From an uncultured Clostridia bacterium (GTDB lineage: Bacteria > Bacillota > Clostridia > Oscillospirales > Acutalibacteraceae), in contig CAMPAT010000038.1 of the NCBI GenBank assembly GCA_946633275.1, positions 1 through 6,830 of the forward strand: a stretch of DNA of 6,830 nucleotides. Reading direction: 5' to 3'. Shown here piece by piece: positions 1 through 5,606 of the stretch (positions are counted from its first letter, which is position 1; the number at the start of each line of letters is the position of its first letter). The notes below the pieces were generated by a model. It was not told where the DNA came from. It made no database searches and worked only from the letters and a program-made list of their open reading frames with translations. The position numbers were made by a program, and so were the translations under genes.

Positions 1-54
1 AGGCACGGGTCTGCAACACCCTTATCCCCAGTTCAAATCTGGGTGGTGCCTCCA
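1..54 (+). tRNA. tRNA-Cys (GCA anticodon), 3' part only
   Basis: This is the 3' portion of a tRNA; the acceptor 5' strand and most of the D arm lie before the window. The anticodon loop CTGCAAC (11-17) carries GCA at 13-15 and is closed by GGGT/ACCC. A 4-nt variable region follows. The T arm has stem CCCAG/CTGGG around the canonical TTCAAAT loop (32-38). The 3' acceptor strand TGGTGCC (44-50) is followed by discriminator U (51) and an encoded CCA (52-54). GCA with U73 is the normal identity of bacterial tRNA-Cys. A hairpin terminator follows at once, so this is the last gene of its transcript. Whether other tRNAs precede it cannot be seen. Confidence 0.93.
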
Positions 55-56
55 CT

Positions 57-82
57 AAGCGTCACGTTTGTGGCGCTTTTTT
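57..82 (+). terminator. Rho-independent terminator of the tRNA-Cys transcript
   Basis: An 8-bp stem AGCGTCAC/GTGGCGCT (58-65 with 70-77, one G-T wobble) encloses a GTTT loop. It runs into six T residues (77-82). It begins 3 nt after the tRNA CCA end. The T tract nearly touches the -35 element of the next gene's promoter. Confidence 0.9.
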
Positions 83-83
83 G

Positions 84-112
84 TTGTAAAATTTTGTCGA
101 ATATGGTAGAAT
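84..112 (+). promoter_or_regulatory. Sigma-A type promoter for the secreted anchored protein gene
   Basis: A -35 like TTGTAA (84-89), a 17-nt spacer and a -10 TAGAAT (107-112) with an extended -10 TG at 104-105. Transcription would start near 118-120, giving a leader of only about 12-14 nt, with AAAGGA (119-124) as ribosome site 7 nt before the ATG at 132. The leader is so short that a regulatory RNA element is unlikely. Assigned by consensus match only. Confidence 0.6.
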
Positions 113-131
113 TATTTTAAAGGATGATTCT

Positions 132-1007
132 ATGGCAAAGAAAACACTTGCACTATTAACTTTAATATTACTGATATTATCAAACTCAGCCCTTGTTTTT
201 GCAGCGAATAATGAATACCTTTATCCGGAGAAATGGCATTCAAACAGTAACGTTACTTCTGAAGAAATCCGTAAGACAAGCAGAGGAAATGCCTTGTACG
301 GTGATTTTTCTTATTTCGTTGATAACAGTAGTATGACTGTTTATACTAATCTATTTTTTAATGAAACGACGCTAAGCGGCAGGAATAACGATATCAGAGT
401 ACAGTATGAGTTCTTTATTAATGACGAAGTTTACACATTCTCTGTTGATTCAAACGGTGTTTGCGAAGGCGACAGCGAATTATTTAATGTCGGTCAGAAG
501 CTTTATTATCACTATACGTCGCCTCAAATGCTGTCATATGCGCAGTATAAAGGCAAATCTAAAGCTGCTGATGTGTCACTATATCTTTTTGTTAACAGTA
601 CAAGATATCTTATCTCGGATAATAACATTTCATTATTAATGCCTGAGAAAACAAAGGCTTCAACTATCAAAAAAGTTAAAACTACAAAGAAGAAAACCAC
701 TAAGCGCAGAACTACTAAAATGCGCAAATCAAGCAGTAAAAGCGGAAAAACCACTAAACGCAAGGTATCTTCGACAAAGTTTAACAAATCTATTGAGCCG
801 TCGGCATCTAAATCCTCGAAAACTACAGCGAAAGAGGCAGTAGCAGACGAAGCTGTAAACAGCGGTAAATACTTCAATCCTACAAATTACATAATTATAT
901 TTTCGTGCGTAATGACTTTAATAGCTTTGATGATAATAATTTACAACGCCGGAATTGCACGAGAAAAGAGGAAAAACGAGGATACTGACTCAAATGAAGA
1001 TAAGTAA
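132..1007 (+). CDS. Hypothetical secreted protein with Lys/Thr-rich stalk and C-terminal membrane anchor
   Basis: I do not recognise this family. The 291-residue product starts with a Sec signal peptide: Lys3-Lys4, a hydrophobic core about 5-18, and a likely cleavage after VFA at residue 24. Residues 25-170 form a probable extracellular domain rich in Tyr, Phe, Asn and Ser, with alternating patterns that suggest beta strands, and a single Cys (111). Residues 173-233 are a low-complexity Lys/Thr/Ser/Arg stalk containing repeated KTTK units. A membrane helix covers about 252-271, followed by a charged tail (AREKRK, then acidic) that fits an inside C-terminus, i.e. type I topology. No LPXTG motif is present, so anchoring is by the helix and not by sortase. 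The ATG has AAAGGA 7 nt upstream. The gene stands alone between terminators. It may bind wall polymers or sense an outside signal; no function can be assigned. The reading frame is solid, the role unknown. Confidence 0.85.
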   Translation: MAKKTLALLTLILLILSNSALVFAANNEYLYPEKWHSNSNVTSEEIRKTSRGNALYGDFSYFVDNSSMTVYTNLFFNETTLSGRNNDIRVQYEFFINDEVYTFSVDSNGVCEGDSELFNVGQKLYYHYTSPQMLSYAQYKGKSKAADVSLYLFVNSTRYLISDNNISLLMPEKTKASTIKKVKTTKKKTTKRRTTKMRKSSSKSGKTTKRKVSSTKFNKSIEPSASKSSKTTAKEAVADEAVNSGKYFNPTNYIIIFSCVMTLIALMIIIYNAGIAREKRKNEDTDSNEDK

Positions 1008-1029
1008 AAGGACTGCATTGCAGTCCTTT
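1007..1029. terminator. Shared bidirectional terminator between convergent genes
   Basis: A perfect 10-bp inverted repeat AAAGGACTGC/GCAGTCCTTT (1007-1016 with 1020-1029) has an ATT centre; a 9-bp stem with a 5-nt loop is sterically more likely. T-rich sequence follows on the plus strand, and the A-run before the stem supplies T residues for minus-strand transcripts. The hairpin begins on the last base of the left gene's TAA, and its right arm contains the first two bases of the minus-strand gene's stop (1028-1030), so it fills the whole intergenic gap. Confidence 0.85.
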
Positions 1030-2089
1030 AATTCTTTTCTAAATACACGCTTGTAGAAGGGAAGGCGAATTCAACATCATTACCTTCAACAATGTCTTTT
1101 AATTTATAATTAACTTCGCTGAGGAACTCAAGATATTCGTTAAGGTCAGCATAATCTGTGTAACAAAAGATGTTAAGATTAAGCGAAGAATCATCAAGCT
1201 CCTTAAAATTAACTCTTATTACTGAATTAAGTATATGTTCATTTGACTTCAGATAATCCATAATATCTGACTGACACTTTCTCATCTTTTCCGTTGAAGT
1301 TGAGTAAACAAGAGAAAGGTCTATATCAATAAGACGATTGTCAATCTTGCTCAGATTAATAATCTCACCGTCGGCAATCTTTGAATTTGGGATTGTAACA
1401 ACGCTGTCTTCAAGAGTTTTAATTTTAGTTGAGCGCATTGTGATATCGACTACCGTGCCCTGAATTGAAGTCGTCTGAATATAATCGCCGACGAGAAAGG
1501 GCTTGTCAAACACAATCACAAATCCGCTAATCAGATTTGATATTGCATCCTGGGCAGCAAGTGAAACCGCAAGACCTCCGACTCCGATACCGGTCAGCAG
1601 ACCGTTAATGTTATATCCAAGCTCGCTGATAACCATTACCATAGCAATGGCAATAATGACGATTTTAAGAATATTAGATATAAATTTAATTACAGTTGCA
1701 TTAAGTTTGTCGTCTGTGCTGTTACCGAACTTAAACAGTATATATAAGTTATCGGACAGGTAACTGACAATCGCCCAGGAAATAATAAGTATTGTTGCAA
1801 TCTTAAACGAACGAACAATAACGTTAGAGTGAATATTAATATATAATCCGATAAAAGCGCCGAGGATTACGAAGAAAATTGAAAGGGGACGCATCAGCGC
1901 ATTTATATATGACTGCTTATGCTCATCACTCTTCCTGAATATAATTGCACCGGTTATCTTCAATATGGCGCTTGAAAGCTTCTTGCGGAAAAGCAGAAGA
2001 AGCAGAAATATTATAATTCCAAGTGCAATTTTAATAAGTTTTTCATTTTGTTGAAAAATTAATGTTATGTTATTTATTAGAGTGTCCAA
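1028..2089 (-). CDS. MscS-family small-conductance mechanosensitive ion channel
   Basis: Membrane channel of the MscS family, which in bacteria opens under membrane tension to release solutes during hypo-osmotic shock. Numbered from the preferred TTG start (353 residues), hydrophobic segments lie near 19-35, 67-85, 96-120 and 138-157. The glycine/alanine-rich pore helix follows at about 163-189 (GIGVGGLAVSLAAQD...SNLISG). Leu173 and Leu177 align with the two pore-sealing leucines of E. coli MscS. The beta domain (about 197-246) has the family signatures PFLVGDYI, GTVVDI and TIPNSKIADGEIIN. An alpha/beta C-terminal domain ends in FPSTSVYLEKN. It is longer than E. coli MscS (286 residues), with extra N-terminal membrane helices, as in many Gram-positive homologues. 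The open frame reaches a TTG at 2107, but that codon lacks a ribosome site and sits at the predicted transcription start. The TTG at 2089 has AGGAG 8 nt upstream, so I chose it. The symbol is left blank because several MscS subfamilies exist. Confidence 0.93.
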   Translation of the reverse strand: MDTLINNITLIFQQNEKLIKIALGIIIFLLLLLFRKKLSSAILKITGAIIFRKSDEHKQSYINALMRPLSIFFVILGAFIGLYINIHSNVIVRSFKIATILIISWAIVSYLSDNLYILFKFGNSTDDKLNATVIKFISNILKIVIIAIAMVMVISELGYNINGLLTGIGVGGLAVSLAAQDAISNLISGFVIVFDKPFLVGDYIQTTSIQGTVVDITMRSTKIKTLEDSVVTIPNSKIADGEIINLSKIDNRLIDIDLSLVYSTSTEKMRKCQSDIMDYLKSNEHILNSVIRVNFKELDDSSLNLNIFCYTDYADLNEYLEFLSEVNYKLKDIVEGNDVEFAFPSTSVYLEKN

Positions 2090-2097
2090 ATCATCAA

Positions 2098-2102
2098 CTC
2101 CT
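2098..2102 (-). promoter_or_regulatory. Ribosome binding site that sets the TTG start of the MscS-like gene
   Basis: AGGAG on the minus strand lies 8 nt before TTG (2087-2089). The longer candidate start at 2107 would place this site inside the coding region and has no SD of its own. Confidence 0.75.
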
Positions 2103-2112
2103 GTCAAACAAT

Positions 2113-2141
2113 ATCATAATAAAACTCTTCAATAAATTCAA
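2113..2141 (-). promoter_or_regulatory. Sigma-A type promoter for the MscS-like gene
   Basis: On the minus strand: -35 TTGAAT (2136-2141), a 17-nt spacer, and -10 TATGAT (2113-2118). Predicted transcription start is near 2106, about 17 nt before the preferred TTG start. Consensus match only. Confidence 0.65.
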
Positions 2142-2168
2142 GAAGAATTTTATAATTTATATATAATG

Positions 2169-2182
2169 CACTAAATATAGTG
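2169..2182. repeat. Short inverted repeat in the divergent AT-rich spacer
   Basis: CACTA/TAGTG arms (2169-2173 and 2178-2182) flank AATA, followed by seven T on the plus strand. It lies between the two divergent promoters. It could be a weak operator or a weak hairpin, or chance in sequence this AT-rich; I cannot separate these. The rest of the 2108-2253 spacer is nearly all A/T and shows no other gene or motif. Confidence 0.3.
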
Positions 2183-2253
2183 TTTTTTTACACAATTATT
2201 AATAATATTTACAATTTATTAACAAAATAATCAAAAATCATTGAAATTTTTTA

Positions 2254-2282
2254 TTGAATTTTCTATTAGTTAATGTTATACT
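2254..2282 (+). promoter_or_regulatory. Sigma-A type extended -10 promoter for the Lys/Ala-rich membrane protein gene
   Basis: A -35 TTGAAT (2254-2259), a 17-nt spacer and -10 TATACT (2277-2282), with an extended -10 TG at 2274-2275. Transcription should start near 2289. An in-frame ATG at 2273 lies inside this promoter and so would not be in the mRNA. Confidence 0.7.
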
Positions 2283-2296
2283 TAATCTATACTTAT

Positions 2297-2305
2297 AAGG
2301 AGGGG
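2297..2305 (+). promoter_or_regulatory. Strong ribosome binding site that sets a TTG start
   Basis: AAGGAGGGG, containing AGGAGG (2298-2303), sits 8 nt before TTG at 2312-2314. It is one of the strongest SD sequences in the window and argues against the upstream in-frame ATG at 2273. Confidence 0.85.
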
Positions 2306-2311
2306 ACTGCT

Positions 2312-2971
2312 TTGAGTAAAGAATCTAAACTTGCTAAGAAGGAAAAGAAGGCAGCAAAAAAAGCAGCCAAACTTGAAAAGAGCCAGAGCAAGGCATATGA
2401 AAAGCTTGTAAAGAAAATAGAGAAGAAAAACGCTAAGGCAGAAAAGAAGGCTGCTAAGAAAGGTAAGCCATTCGTTGCAACACCTATTCCGACTCAGGAA
2501 GAGGCATTTGCAGCAGCTGAGGGCGGAAAGGCTAAGAAGATAATTCTTATGATTATCTTAATTCTCTTAATTTGGTTCCTGGTTTACTTTATCATTATGT
2601 GGTTCCACTATGTTGCACCACCTGCAAGCGCAAATGAAGATACATCAAAATCAGAAATGGCAGATTACGAAAGATATTCTAACCCTCACGAGATTACAAC
2701 TACACCTGATTATAGTGTGTCAGACGCTAAAACTCTTCTTAAGCAGACTCTTCACGATTCTTACAGAGATCTTGGATACAAGAGTGACCCGTCTTCAAGC
2801 GCAATTAACTATACTTCAAATATAGTTAATGTCAACAATTCGGATTGCTATGTATTCACAGCAAGCGGCAAGACATACGCAGTATCAGTTAAGCTTTCTG
2901 CCGTATATGTAAATCAGGGCGGAAAATATGTTCCGATTACATTCAGAGATACTGATATTATATTCGACTAA
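2312..2971 (+). CDS. Hypothetical type II membrane protein with Lys/Ala-rich cytoplasmic head
   Basis: I do not recognise this family. From the TTG start the product has 219 residues. Residues 1-52 are strongly basic, with 22 Lys among them, in KKAAKKAAK-like runs broken by Glu, and are probably helical. A short linker with Pro (about 53-74) leads to one long membrane helix at about 77-100 (IILMIILILLIWFLVYFIIM). The positive-inside rule places the Lys-rich head in the cytoplasm and residues 101-219 outside. The outer part begins with a flexible Ser/Glu/Asp stretch and ends in a compact domain about 130-219 (NNSDCYVFTASGKTYAVSV...). The longest open frame starts at ATG 2273, but that codon lies within the promoter; the TTG has a strong SD. 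The gene is monocistronic between its own promoter and a hairpin terminator. The head could bind acidic lipids, nucleic acid or ribosomes; nothing in the sequence decides this. Confidence 0.85.
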   Translation: MSKESKLAKKEKKAAKKAAKLEKSQSKAYEKLVKKIEKKNAKAEKKAAKKGKPFVATPIPTQEEAFAAAEGGKAKKIILMIILILLIWFLVYFIIMWFHYVAPPASANEDTSKSEMADYERYSNPHEITTTPDYSVSDAKTLLKQTLHDSYRDLGYKSDPSSSAINYTSNIVNVNNSDCYVFTASGKTYAVSVKLSAVYVNQGGKYVPITFRDTDIIFD

Positions 2972-2979
2972 GCAATATT

Positions 2980-3003
2980 AAAGGCTACCAAACGGTAGCC
3001 TTT
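2980..3003. terminator. Bidirectional hairpin terminator between convergent genes
   Basis: A perfect 10-bp stem AAAGGCTACC/GGTAGCCTTT (2980-2989 with 2994-3003) has an AAAC loop and is followed by the T-rich tract TTTATTTTTATA. It starts 9 nt after the stop of the Lys/Ala-rich protein gene and lies 13 nt past the stop of the minus-strand UPF0210 gene. On the minus strand the stem is followed by TTTAATATT, a weaker T tract, so termination is probably better for the plus strand. Confidence 0.85.
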
Positions 3004-3016
3004 ATTTTTATATACT

Positions 3017-4372
3017 TTAGTTTTTAAGAGAATGGAGAGGTGCAGGAATTTTACCGCCTCTGTTTATGAATTTAGCAGGGGAGTTATTATTAACCGACAT
3101 AACGGGACCGCTGCCGAGAAGGCCGCCAAATTCGAGTTCGTCGCCGACGTTCTTGCCGATTGCAGGAATAACTCTTACAGCAGTCGTCTTGCCGTTAACC
3201 ATTCCTATTGCAGCCTCATCAGCAATAATTCCGCTTATAACCTCAGGCGTTGTATCGCCGGGAACAACAATCATATCAAGACCGACTGAGCAAACGGCAG
3301 TCATTGCTTCAAGCTTTTCAAGGCTCAGAGAACCGCACCGTGCCGCGTCAATCATACCTGCGTCTTCAGAAACAGGAATAAATGCGCCTGAAAGGCCGCC
3401 TACGCTTGACGAAGCCATAACGCCGCCTTTTTTAACGGCGTCGTTAAGCATTGCAAGACAAGCAGTAGTTCCGGCGCTGCCGCATTTCTCAAGTCCGATT
3501 TCTTCAAGAATATGTGCGACAGAGTCGCCGACTGCAGGAGTAGGGGCAAGGGAAAGGTCTACAATTCCAAACGGAACTCCGAGTCTTTCGCTCGCAACAG
3601 TACCTACAAGCTGACCCATTCTCGTTATTTTAAACGCCGTTTTCTTAATAAGCTCTGCAATTTCGTTAATTGAATAATCGGGATACTTTGATACTGCAGC
3701 TCTTACAACTCCGGGTCCCGAAACTCCGACATTGATTACGCAGTCAGGTTCGGATACGCCGTGGAATGCGCCTGCCATAAAAGGATTATCCTCAGGAGCG
3801 TTACAAAATACTACAAGTTTTCCTGCAGCAATGCAGTTGTCGTCTTTTGTAAGCTCTGCAGCTTCCTTGACCTTCTGACCCATTATTTTAACAGCATCGA
3901 GGTTGATACCGGCTTTAGTTGACCCTATGTTAACAGACGAGCAGAGGTGCTGTGTGCTCGCAAGCGCTTCCGGAATAGAATTAATAAGTTCCAAGTCTCC
4001 GGAAGCAAAACCTTTTTGAACAAGGGCAGAGTAACCGCCGATAAAGTTAACGCCGATTGTCTGCGCAGCTTTTTCAAGGGTTAACGCATATTTAACCGGG
4101 TCACCGCCGCTGATACCTGCCATAATAGCGATAGGGGTAACGCTGACACGCTTATTAATAATAGGAATACCGTATTCCTTTTCAATATTATTTCCCGTTT
4201 CAACGAGCTTTTCAGCCTTTGTACAGATTTTATCATAAATCTTACTGCAGGATTTATCAATATCGCTGTCGCCGCAATCAAGGAGCGATATTCCCATAGT
4301 CGTAGTCCTGATATCAAGGCACTCGTCATCAATCATTCTGATTGTTTCAAGGATGTCGTATGTATTAATCAA
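3017..4372 (-). CDS. UPF0210 / DUF711 (PFL-like) family protein
   Basis: The 451-residue product matches the UPF0210 (DUF711) family, soluble proteins classed by fold with the ribonucleotide reductase/pyruvate formate-lyase group; the reaction is not established as far as I know. Recognisable blocks include [14 protein letters not shown] (about 21-34), [97 protein letters not shown] and the C-terminal [14 protein letters not shown]. The sequence resembles the S. pneumoniae homologue from memory along its full length, and the length is normal. The glycyl-radical signature of true pyruvate formate-lyase is not visible, so radical chemistry should not be assumed. The start is TTG with AGGAGG 8 nt upstream. 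The stop codon of the ACT-domain gene lies inside this SD region, so the two genes are likely translationally coupled. The pairing with a UPF0237 ACT protein recurs in other bacteria. Confidence 0.95.
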   Translation of the reverse strand: MINTYDILETIRMIDDECLDIRTTTMGISLLDCGDSDIDKSCSKIYDKICTKAEKLVETGNNIEKEYGIPIINKRVSVTPIAIMAGISGGDPVKYALTLEKAAQTIGVNFIGGYSALVQKGFASGDLELINSIPEALASTQHLCSSVNIGSTKAGINLDAVKIMGQKVKEAAELTKDDNCIAAGKLVVFCNAPEDNPFMAGAFHGVSEPDCVINVGVSGPGVVRAAVSKYPDYSINEIAELIKKTAFKITRMGQLVGTVASERLGVPFGIVDLSLAPTPAVGDSVAHILEEIGLEKCGSAGTTACLAMLNDAVKKGGVMASSSVGGLSGAFIPVSEDAGMIDAARCGSLSLEKLEAMTAVCSVGLDMIVVPGDTTPEVISGIIADEAAIGMVNGKTTAVRVIPAIGKNVGDELEFGGLLGSGPVMSVNNNSPAKFINRGGKIPAPLHSLKN

Positions 4373-4380
4373 ACCTGACT

Positions 4381-4386
4381 CCTCCT
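4381..4386 (-). promoter_or_regulatory. Ribosome binding site overlapping the upstream stop codon
   Basis: AGGAGG on the minus strand, 8 nt before the TTG start of the UPF0210 gene. The TAG stop of the upstream ACT gene (4385-4387) shares two bases with it (TAGGAGGAG). A ribosome ending on the ACT gene would stop on the initiation site of the next gene, which suggests coupling and balanced output. Confidence 0.8.
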
Positions 4387-4654
4387 ATATTCTGTGCATT
4401 GAATTGAAAATATCTTCGTGCATTGCGTGAATAACAAGATTGTTTTCTTCTCCGAATTTTTCAAGCTTATCGCTGAATTCAGTAAAAGCAATCTTACATT
4501 CAGAAGTATCCGCCATCATAATCATACAGAACATATCCTGAAGAATTGACTGCGTAACCTCTACTATATTAACGTTATCATCAGCGCAGATAGAAGACAC
4601 TTTCGCAAGAATTCCGACCATATCTTTACCCACAACAGTAATTACTGCTCTCAT
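4385..4654 (-). CDS. UPF0237 family ACT-domain protein
   Basis: An 89-residue protein made of a single ACT domain, the beta-alpha-beta-beta-alpha-beta fold that binds amino acids or other small ligands, usually as a dimer or larger assembly. The first strand and loop read RAVITVVGKDMVGILAKV (2-19), with the conserved Gly/Asp turn before helix 1. DNVNIVEVTQSIL gives strand 2, and MFCMIMMAD strand 3. The C-terminus HEDIFNSMHRI is the hallmark ending of UPF0237 proteins. Length is normal and no enzyme domain is attached, so it is probably a regulatory or ligand-binding partner rather than a catalyst. It is the first gene of a two-gene operon with UPF0210, a conserved arrangement. The ATG has GGAGG 7 nt upstream. 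GcvR also contains ACT domains but is a longer two-domain protein, so that name is not used here. Confidence 0.93.
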   Translation of the reverse strand: MRAVITVVGKDMVGILAKVSSICADDNVNIVEVTQSILQDMFCMIMMADTSECKIAFTEFSDKLEKFGEENNLVIHAMHEDIFNSMHRI

Positions 4655-4687
4655 ATTACTTCCTCCATAATGTAAATTAACATTGAG

Positions 4688-4716
4688 ATTATATCAAAGA
4701 AATGTATATTTTTCAA
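4688..4716 (-). promoter_or_regulatory. Near-consensus sigma-A promoter for the ACT-UPF0210 operon
   Basis: On the minus strand: -35 TTGAAA (4711-4716), a 17-nt spacer and a perfect -10 TATAAT (4688-4693). Predicted start is near 4681, giving a leader of about 27 nt with the GGAGG site. It is the best promoter in the window by consensus and suggests a well-expressed housekeeping operon. Confidence 0.85.
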
Positions 4717-4722
4717 GAAATT

Positions 4723-4739
4723 ATAAAATATTATTTTAT
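4723..4739. repeat. Perfect 17-bp AT palindrome between divergent operons
   Basis: ATAAAATA (4723-4730), a single T, then TATTTTAT (4732-4739): a perfect inverted repeat with 8-bp arms. It lies 7 bp upstream of the ACT operon's -35 and about 15 bp upstream of the likely PHP operon -10, where a regulator could affect either operon. All-A/T content makes chance quite possible. A link to the nearby Lrp/AsnC-family protein is speculation. Confidence 0.4.
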
Positions 4740-4753
4740 TTTATTTAAATATG

Positions 4754-4762
4754 TGTTATTAT
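4754..4762 (+). promoter_or_regulatory. Possible extended -10 promoter for the PHP-Lrp-aminotransferase operon
   Basis: TGT followed by TATTAT (4757-4762) fits an extended -10 element. A good -35 is absent at the right distance; the candidate TTTTAT at 4734-4739 is poor and overlaps the palindrome. An alternative -10 is TATAAA at 4765-4770. A promoter for the operon must lie in this 133-bp gap, or transcription would start without one, but the exact site is uncertain. Confidence 0.4.
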
Positions 4763-4787
4763 AGTATAAATTATGTGAGGTGTAGCT

Positions 4788-5597
4788 ATGAAATATAAGA
4801 ACATTATTGATATGCACACACATTCTGACAATTCGTTTGACGGGCATCATTCCTGCGTGCTGCTGTGCGAGGGTGCGCTTGATAACGGGGGAAGAGGTAT
4901 CGCGATTACAGACCATTGCGATATTGACGGCAAGGACTATGACTTCCGTGCTTTTGCTATCAATCAATACGTTCAGTCATATACCGCTAAAAAAGCGTTT
5001 GAAGGTAAGCTTCTCGTCCTTCATGGTCTTGAACTCGGACAAGGTATATATGAAAAAGAAAAGGCGCTTGACATTATTAATTCTTTTAACTATGACTTTA
5101 TTTTAGGCGCAATTCATAATCTCGAAAATATGCCCGATTTTTATTACCTCGACTACAGCAAATATGATGTAAATGACCTTCTTAAAAGATATTTTGAAGA
5201 TGAATTAAAACTTGCAGAGTGGAACAAAACCGATTCTCTCGCTCATCTTACATATCCGCTGCGTTATATAACAGGACGGGACAAAATAGAAGTTGATTTA
5301 ACAAAGTATTATGAAATTATTGACGCAATCTTTGAAACACTAATTAAGAATGATAAAGCCCTTGAAGTCAACGTATCCGGTCTGTTCGGTGAACTTGGAT
5401 GCACTATGCCGGACGCTGAGCTTGTTCAAAGATATCATGACCTCGGCGGTAAGCTTATCACAGTAGGCAGCGACTCGCATTACTACAATAAAGTCTGCCT
5501 CGGGATTGATAAAGGCTACGATATACTCAAAAAATGCGGATTTAAGGAATTTACTATATTTAAAAACAGAGAACCAATGCAAATTGAAATCAGATAG
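4788..5597 (+). CDS. PHP-family phosphatase, histidinol-phosphatase (HisK/HisJ) type
   Basis: Metal-dependent phosphoesterase of the PHP family. The closest known type hydrolyses L-histidinol phosphate to histidinol in histidine synthesis (EC 3.1.3.15). The 269-residue length fits. The metal-binding set appears complete: H10 and H12 (DMHTHS), D42-H43 (AITDHCD), E82 (LHGLELGQ), H110 (LGAIHNL), H153 (LAHLTYP), and D229 with H231 (GSDSHY). No signal peptide or membrane helix is present, so it is cytoplasmic. The ATG has GAGGTG with 5 nt spacing. It heads an apparent operon with an Lrp-like regulator and an aminotransferase, and its TAG stop lies in the next gene's SD. No other histidine gene is in the window, and the aminotransferase is not HisC-like, so the substrate could be another phosphate monoester. 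The family call is firm, the substrate less so. Confidence 0.9.
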   Translation: MKYKNIIDMHTHSDNSFDGHHSCVLLCEGALDNGGRGIAITDHCDIDGKDYDFRAFAINQYVQSYTAKKAFEGKLLVLHGLELGQGIYEKEKALDIINSFNYDFILGAIHNLENMPDFYYLDYSKYDVNDLLKRYFEDELKLAEWNKTDSLAHLTYPLRYITGRDKIEVDLTKYYEIIDAIFETLIKNDKALEVNVSGLFGELGCTMPDAELVQRYHDLGGKLITVGSDSHYYNKVCLGIDKGYDILKKCGFKEFTIFKNREPMQIEIR

Positions 5598-5600
5598 GAG
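5595..5600 (+). promoter_or_regulatory. Ribosome binding site of the Lrp-like gene overlapping the PHP stop
   Basis: TAGGAG: the TAG stop of the PHP gene (5595-5597) shares two bases with the AGGAG SD (5596-5600) of the next gene, 6 nt before its ATG. It is the same stop-in-SD design as in the ACT-UPF0210 pair, suggesting translational coupling. Confidence 0.75.
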
Positions 5601-5606
5601 ACAATT

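Noticed and set aside
1..131. An integration site with a mobile element next to the tRNA gene.
   Set aside because: The tRNA 3' end is a common attachment site, but no integrase follows and I saw no second copy of the tRNA end in the window.
524..877. A 117-codon minus-strand frame opposite the stalk of the secreted protein gene.
   Set aside because: Its Val/Leu/Phe-rich product is simply the reverse reading of Lys/Thr codons; there is no promoter or SD.
132..1007. A sortase-anchored (LPXTG) surface protein.
   Set aside because: There is no LPXTG-like motif before the C-terminal membrane helix.
2273..2311. An N-terminal extension of the Lys/Ala-rich protein starting at ATG 2273.
   Set aside because: The ATG lies inside the predicted extended -10 promoter and lacks an SD, while the TTG at 2312 has AAGGAGGGG at good spacing.
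3066..3614. A 182-codon open frame on the plus strand opposite the UPF0210 gene.
   Set aside because: It lies wholly antisense to a strongly recognised gene, has no ribosome site at its start, and its Pro/Ser/Ala-rich product is typical of an antisense shadow.
3017..4372. A glycyl-radical enzyme (true pyruvate formate-lyase) reading of the UPF0210 protein.
   Set aside because: The C-terminal glycyl-radical signature is not present; the similarity is at fold level only, and there is no activase gene nearby.
4655..4787. A riboswitch or attenuator in the leader of either divergent operon.
   Set aside because: Predicted leaders are only about 20-27 nt, too short for a structured regulatory RNA, and no terminator-like hairpin is present.
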